From the NCBI GenBank assembly GCA_028023455.1, contig JAQFVV010012396.1, positions 11,883,296-11,947,295 of the forward strand: 64,000 nt of DNA, written 5' to 3'. Positions 59,403 to 64,000 of the stretch are shown here, one piece after another (the first letter of the stretch is position 1; each line of letters opens with the position of its first letter). Source of the DNA: Epiperipatus broadwayi (lineage: Eukaryota; Onychophora; Udeonychophora; Euonychophora; Peripatidae). A program made the position numbers and the translations under genes. The notes beneath the pieces were generated by a model that made no database searches, was not told the DNA's origin, and saw nothing but the letters and a program-made list of their open reading frames with translations.

Positions 59403-61607
59403 CTAATTTAAACCAAAAATTATAATATATTAGTATTGAAAAAATACTTTTTTGATTTTAAATTAGTGCTTTCTAATGTCAAACTATAATAAAAAATATA
59501 AATTATTAATAATAAAAAAAAACCCTATGTCATATATATAATAAGATGAATTGAATAAAACTCCTCACCTATGACATGTCTATTATAAAACAGCTTTTAT
59601 TTTATAGAGAAAAGTGTATATAACACATAAAAAATAAAGTAATATTAAATATTAAGCCATTTCATGGAGACACTCCTCAAATTCTTAGAAAATATCAGTA
59701 ATGGGTATCAGTGTCTCATTCCAAATAAAACTAATAATTTAAATCAAAAGATTTGGGAACCAAGAAAAATTCATAACTTTTTTAGGTTTTTCATATATTG
59801 ACTGTGTAGATTGTATGAATTTGATCATTAGCATTTTTAAAGATGACAATAATTTCCATGTTTGTACCATGAAATAAATCAATTCATTAAAATATTTAAA
59901 TAATATCACTTTGTAATACAAATCATAACAGTTTTACATATCAAGGTTTAATTTTAATGAAAGACAATCTGGTTTTATAGCAATTTCCAGGAAAACTTTT
60001 CCAATACTTGGGAAAAAGATAAATAATAATTTGTCTAATCATATGATATGCTTACAATTATTCTTGTAAAACTTGTGACATTCCTACTTTCATGTAATAA
60101 CATTCCATAAGAAACCACTGCTCTGAAAAGATAATGCATTCACAAATATTCTGTTTGGAGAATTAATGAAAAGATTGCATCTGGTAGACCTTGAAGAATT
60201 TATATATATTTGATACTTGTTATGATTTATTCCATTGTAATTTTTAAACTATATTTGTCACAGGTTTAATTCTATTATCTTTAACGAAAGCAACCATCAC
60301 TTTTGAGACTGAAATATTAAACAGTTCATCAGTTTTGTTATTGATCTTTTAGATAATCAATTTGTGAACAATTTAATCCTCTTTAAACTGGACAAACTGA
60401 TTCAAAATTTTTTCTTATGAAACTGATGTCACTTAACTTCTTACTATCCCCTTAAGATTCTATTTGTAAAAGGTTATATCAGTATGTATTTCTATTATGT
60501 GCTACATGATATCAGAATATAGCCTGAATAAAACAGATCCCCAATATTTTGTACAACTTCTAGACATTCGTATACTTAATATAAAAAACAGGCAAAAACT
60601 CACTATACATATGATCATGTGATGTTTATACTTAATATAACAATGATTTTAGTTATTATGACACAAACAAATGCCCAATATCTTTTTTATATATAACAAC
60701 AATCTAATTTACAGTTCTTTGAGTCTAAATAAGTTTGAATTACTGTTAAGCTGAATACATATAGGAAAATTCATTAAATAGAATTCAAATATTTCTGACA
60801 TCTAATTATAAAACACATTTAAAATCAATTAATCATTTATTATATTGATGTTCTAAATTTAAAAAATGTGTACTATAATTAAACACTTTAATACAAATAC
60901 ATATATTATTAATCAATTGTTGGAACACATGAATACTTATCAGACTAGATCAAATTCATAATAATACTTTGCATTAAATAGCATTGCATTGATCCTGAAA
61001 TTTCACTTTTACAAATTGATAAAAATATCACTAATATATCAACAAGAATTCTATAATTTTTTTAGTAAACAAAAGAAAATTATAATTCCAAATTTAAGTA
61101 ATGCCATATTAATCATCCTGAAAATAATACATCAGATAATATATCAAAATTCACATACTAAATGTAGTTCCAAACATAACTGCAATGTATTTTTAAACCA
61201 AACTGATTCCATTTTCCAACAGCAGCAATTTGCAACTAAACATTTTAATTAATTTTACAATTCTGCATTTTGTTTCACTACCATTACACTTATGTTCATA
61301 TTCATTTTTAAATTTTCAACAACAATGAGATTATCAAATATTTAATGCATATCAGACATATTTTAGAAATAGAAAACAGCAATTTAGTTGTCATCCACCA
61401 TATACTTACAGAAGGAACCTTATAGGATCAAAGGATCCTACAGTCAAAAGATTTTATGAACCCACAGAGAATTCCGAGAGTATTTTAATATGCATAATAA
61501 TGATGATGGTGGTAAACTGTATTTTGTAAAAGCATTTAATTTGGATAATTAAGAATAATTTTAGCAATGTTTTAAAAATTGTTGGTTATCCACGAAAGCT
61601 TATTCAT
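59403..61607. other. Upstream ACTR5 intron, no earlier exon found
   Basis: AT-rich. A fragment aacaggcaaaaactcactat near 60588-60610 belongs to the CATCAC(G/A)TGATCACC family. Small frames at 59739-59921 and 60989-61252 are not supported. Confidence 0.5.
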
Positions 61608-62375
61608 TAAACATCACATGATCACCATTTCTTACGCTTGCTCATAACTATTATTAAAACAGGAAAAATTCTCCATACAGTAGTGCCACTCACTGCAAGC
61701 CCGAGTAATCAATAGATGCCAGAAAGCTTGTGCATAAAATCCCTATCTAGTGCCTACTCATCCATTATCCCTAGACTAGTTTCTGGCTTGTGGCTTTCGT
61801 CAATGAGGATCCTTGGATCTGAGAGCACTGCACCTAGATCTTAGAATCTAATGCCTTCTGGCATCCATTGATTATTCTGGATTGCACTAAATGGTAAGGC
61901 CTATAGAGTTTTGCCTGTTTTAACAACAGTTAAGAGCAAGCATAAGAGGTGGTGATCATGTGATGTTTATTGGCTTAAAACCAATCCTGCCTAATAGGAT
62001 AGTGGTGGCTATGGTTATTAAAGAACCAAAGACACCAAAATGTATGGGTACTGAAATGAGTTCAGATCTATATGACTACATAAGCTGATGAGCTTGGATT
62101 GAAAATATTATAGTGTTTTCAATTTAAGTCTCATAGTTTAGTAATTAAGTAGAGATAAAAGGTGGCTGCTGGAGGGTTGCATTAAATCCTAAGATCTAGG
62201 TGCAGTGCTCTCAGATCCAAGGCTGAAGGCCATAAGCCAAAAACTAGTCTGGGGATATTGGATGAATAGGCATTAGATGGGGATTTTATGCACAAGCCTT
62301 CTGGCATTCATTGATTATTCTAGCTTGCACTGAGTGGCAATACATATAGAGAGTTTTGCCTGTTATAATAATAAT
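61608..62375. repeat. CATCAC(G/A)TGATCACC family, long copy (hairpin plus tail)
   Basis: taaacatcacatgatcacca at 61608 and ggtgatcatgtgatgttta ending 61969 are inverted ends with arms of about 125 bp. From 61975 on lies the tail in the opposite orientation to 315-738, ending in another gagagttttgcctgtt arm at about 62360. Confidence 0.8.
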
Positions 62376-62538
62376 AAAATTTCTGAAACCCCTCCCCCCA
62401 ATCATGATGTCTGATTACCTTTTATTTTACAAAATCAATAAAATATTTATATAATTAATACCATTCTTAAAACATAATTCTGAATTAGCTGACAGGTCAC
62501 TGTATTTGTAAACATGGTAACTATTATAATTATAGGCT

Positions 62539-63839
62539 GGACTATTTCTATCATCTAATATTAATTGTTAAATATTTTTAGAAAAATTCAAACTTTTCAA
62601 ATACATTCAACTGTCGGTAAAAGCATCCAGGTTAGTACATAACACAACATTTTGAACAGTATTATTCTTTTTGCTTTCTCAGATATTGGCGGCATGACCA
62701 AGAACTTTTAAATTTATGAGTATTAAATTTAAGGTGACTCTCTAATGAACTAAGTTATTCTGTCAAAAGTAATAGTAAAAATTTTTTATACTTATTTATG
62801 AATCCTCCTAATTTCTTTTCTCTTAAGGACAATATTAATGAATGGTTTCCAAACATTATGAATTATCATGCTAAGTTAAACTTATGGGATTATTTGCCAT
62901 TGACATGTGAGCAGCTTCTTTAAATTTTCTTTGTTATATTTTTTTCTTTCAGTCAAATATTTTTGTCTTTTCCCAAGCAAACGTATGTTTATTAGTAGAT
63001 ACATGATCTGCTGCTTTAGATACATTTTTTCCTGTTTTAATTCTCGGTTTGTGGTCTTTTAATCACTTTTTAATAGCACATACATCCACCTACATATTTT
63101 ATAGATGCAGTTTTTGTTTGTATCATGTGAATATGGAAGGATATATATTGTTGAAACAATCACCCTATTGAAAGGCAATTAAAAAAGCACATACTGATGA
63201 TATTAAAAAACAAAAACTGCATCTACAAAATATCATGTGAATGTAAAAGGACATATTGGTGTAACCAATCGTCCCATAGAAAAATAATTAAAAGACTCAA
63301 AACTGATGATCAAAAAGAAAAAAGTGATGTATCTAAAGAAGCATTAGATGTATATATTAAAGAACATATTTAATTGGGAAAAGACAAAAATATTGGACAG
63401 AGGAAAATACAGATAAAAAAATTTAAAGAAGCTGCTTGCATGACAATATCAAATGATCTCATAAGTCAATCTGGTGTGATAATTCATAATATTTGGAAAT
63501 CATTTATTAACTTTGTCATTAAAAAAAAAAAATAGAGAAATTAGAAGGTCCTTCATTAATAAGTATATAAATTTCTACTGACTGTTGCCTTTGACAGAAT
63601 AGCCTCATTGATTAGAGAATTATGTTAAATTCAATATTTATGAATTCCTGGTCTGATTTTCGGTATTGTCTCTGTTCAAGTCAACAATGCCTGAAGAAGA
63701 GAATAATACCAATAAAAACGTATTGTATACTAATCTGTGTGCCATTACTAACAATTAAATATATTCAAAAAGTTTATATAAAATTTGAATTTTTCAAAAA
63801 GCATTTAACTAATTAATATTAGATGTCAGAAATAGTCCA
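62539..63839. mobile_element. 1.3-kb inverted pair of Penelope-like 3' regions
   Basis: The left end tggactatttctatcatcta is the inverse of the right end (agatgtcagaaatagtcca), and pairing can be followed inward through cctgaagaagagaataat-like, ttgggaaaagacaaaaatat and atagatgcagtttttg-like blocks to a loop at about 63122-63207. GIY-YIG traces are visible on the plus strand near the centre (SCECKRTY, then GVTNRPIEK, about 63230-63300). A second degenerate trace lies at 63115-63190. Arms differ at many positions, so it is old or was assembled from two diverged copies. Confidence 0.6.
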
Positions 63840-64000
63840 AAATATAATTACAATTAAAATACCATCATCACAAAATTTCCAGACAATGATAACCATTGTT
63901 TCTCCTATAAAATATTAATGCAGTAAAAATAAAAATAATTGTACATTCAGTTCCTCAAAAAGTCATATGATATTTTTGGTATCTACATGATAATTTTGAG

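Noticed and set aside
61380-61500. Possible upstream ACTR5 exon with a good gtaagtat donor on the minus strand
   Set aside because: The adjoining sequence has stops in all frames and looks like a repeat fragment (taggatcctttgatcctata).

Overview
The window is a piece of a very AT-rich animal (metazoan) nuclear genome. This is shown by spliced exons with GT..AG borders, introns of several to more than 10 kb, and a dense population of eukaryotic transposons: RTE-like LINE, Penelope-like elements, hAT, traces of piggyBac, and hairpin or foldback elements. There are no bacterial-style gene clusters. The species cannot be fixed from the sequence; an invertebrate with a compositionally AT-biased genome is my inference.

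The only confidently identified host gene is ACTR5 (actin-related protein 5, INO80 chromatin-remodelling complex) on the minus strand. Seven coding exons lie at 59402-59288, 57332-57256, 44868-44774, 33895-33812, 29127-29010, 23156-23045 and 11784-11606. All splice phases agree, and together they encode about the last 259 residues and the stop codon. The 5' exons must lie beyond position 64000. The exon at 44774-44868 has a second, frameshifted copy at 42878-42973 inside a direct duplication of about 0.85 kb. A short candidate last exon of an unidentified plus-strand gene ends at 4764, so the two genes would converge tail to tail around 4.8-11.5 kb.

Everything else is intronic or intergenic and mostly mobile DNA. 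From left to right: a foldback repeat family (0.3-0.9 kb); an internally deleted RTE (2.0-3.5 kb); a hAT with DUF4371-like coding remnants (6.95-10.45 kb); tandem repeats (13.7-14.2 kb); a ZBED5/Buster-like hAT (15.34-17.06 kb); a nearly intact RTE element with one nonsense codon (18.0-21.3 kb); an old RTE with a Penelope-like insertion (23.6-26.0 kb); three adjacent long hairpins (28.5-30.6 kb); RTE and Penelope-like fragments (33.0-35.2 kb); a tandem array with hammerhead-ribozyme motifs (36.1-37.65 kb); two LINE remnants (39.2-42.3 kb); the exon duplication (42.4-45.2 kb); more hairpins and Penelope-like pieces (46.6-49.2 kb); a 2.36-kb TG..CA insertion (49.4-51.8 kb); a 0.8-kb palindrome (52.0-52.8 kb); a low-complexity stretch that looks like poor assembly (56.3-56.9 kb); and at the right end a foldback repeat and a 1.3-kb inverted pair of Penelope-like 3' regions.

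The most exciting element is at 36113-37639. It has three full head-to-tail units of about 369 bp, part of a fourth, and a terminal inverted partial unit, all between 15-bp target-site duplications. Each unit carries a type I hammerhead ribozyme motif with a very short stem III. This is the architecture known for animal retrozymes, and Penelope-like elements, the suspected helpers of such retrozymes, are present in the same window.
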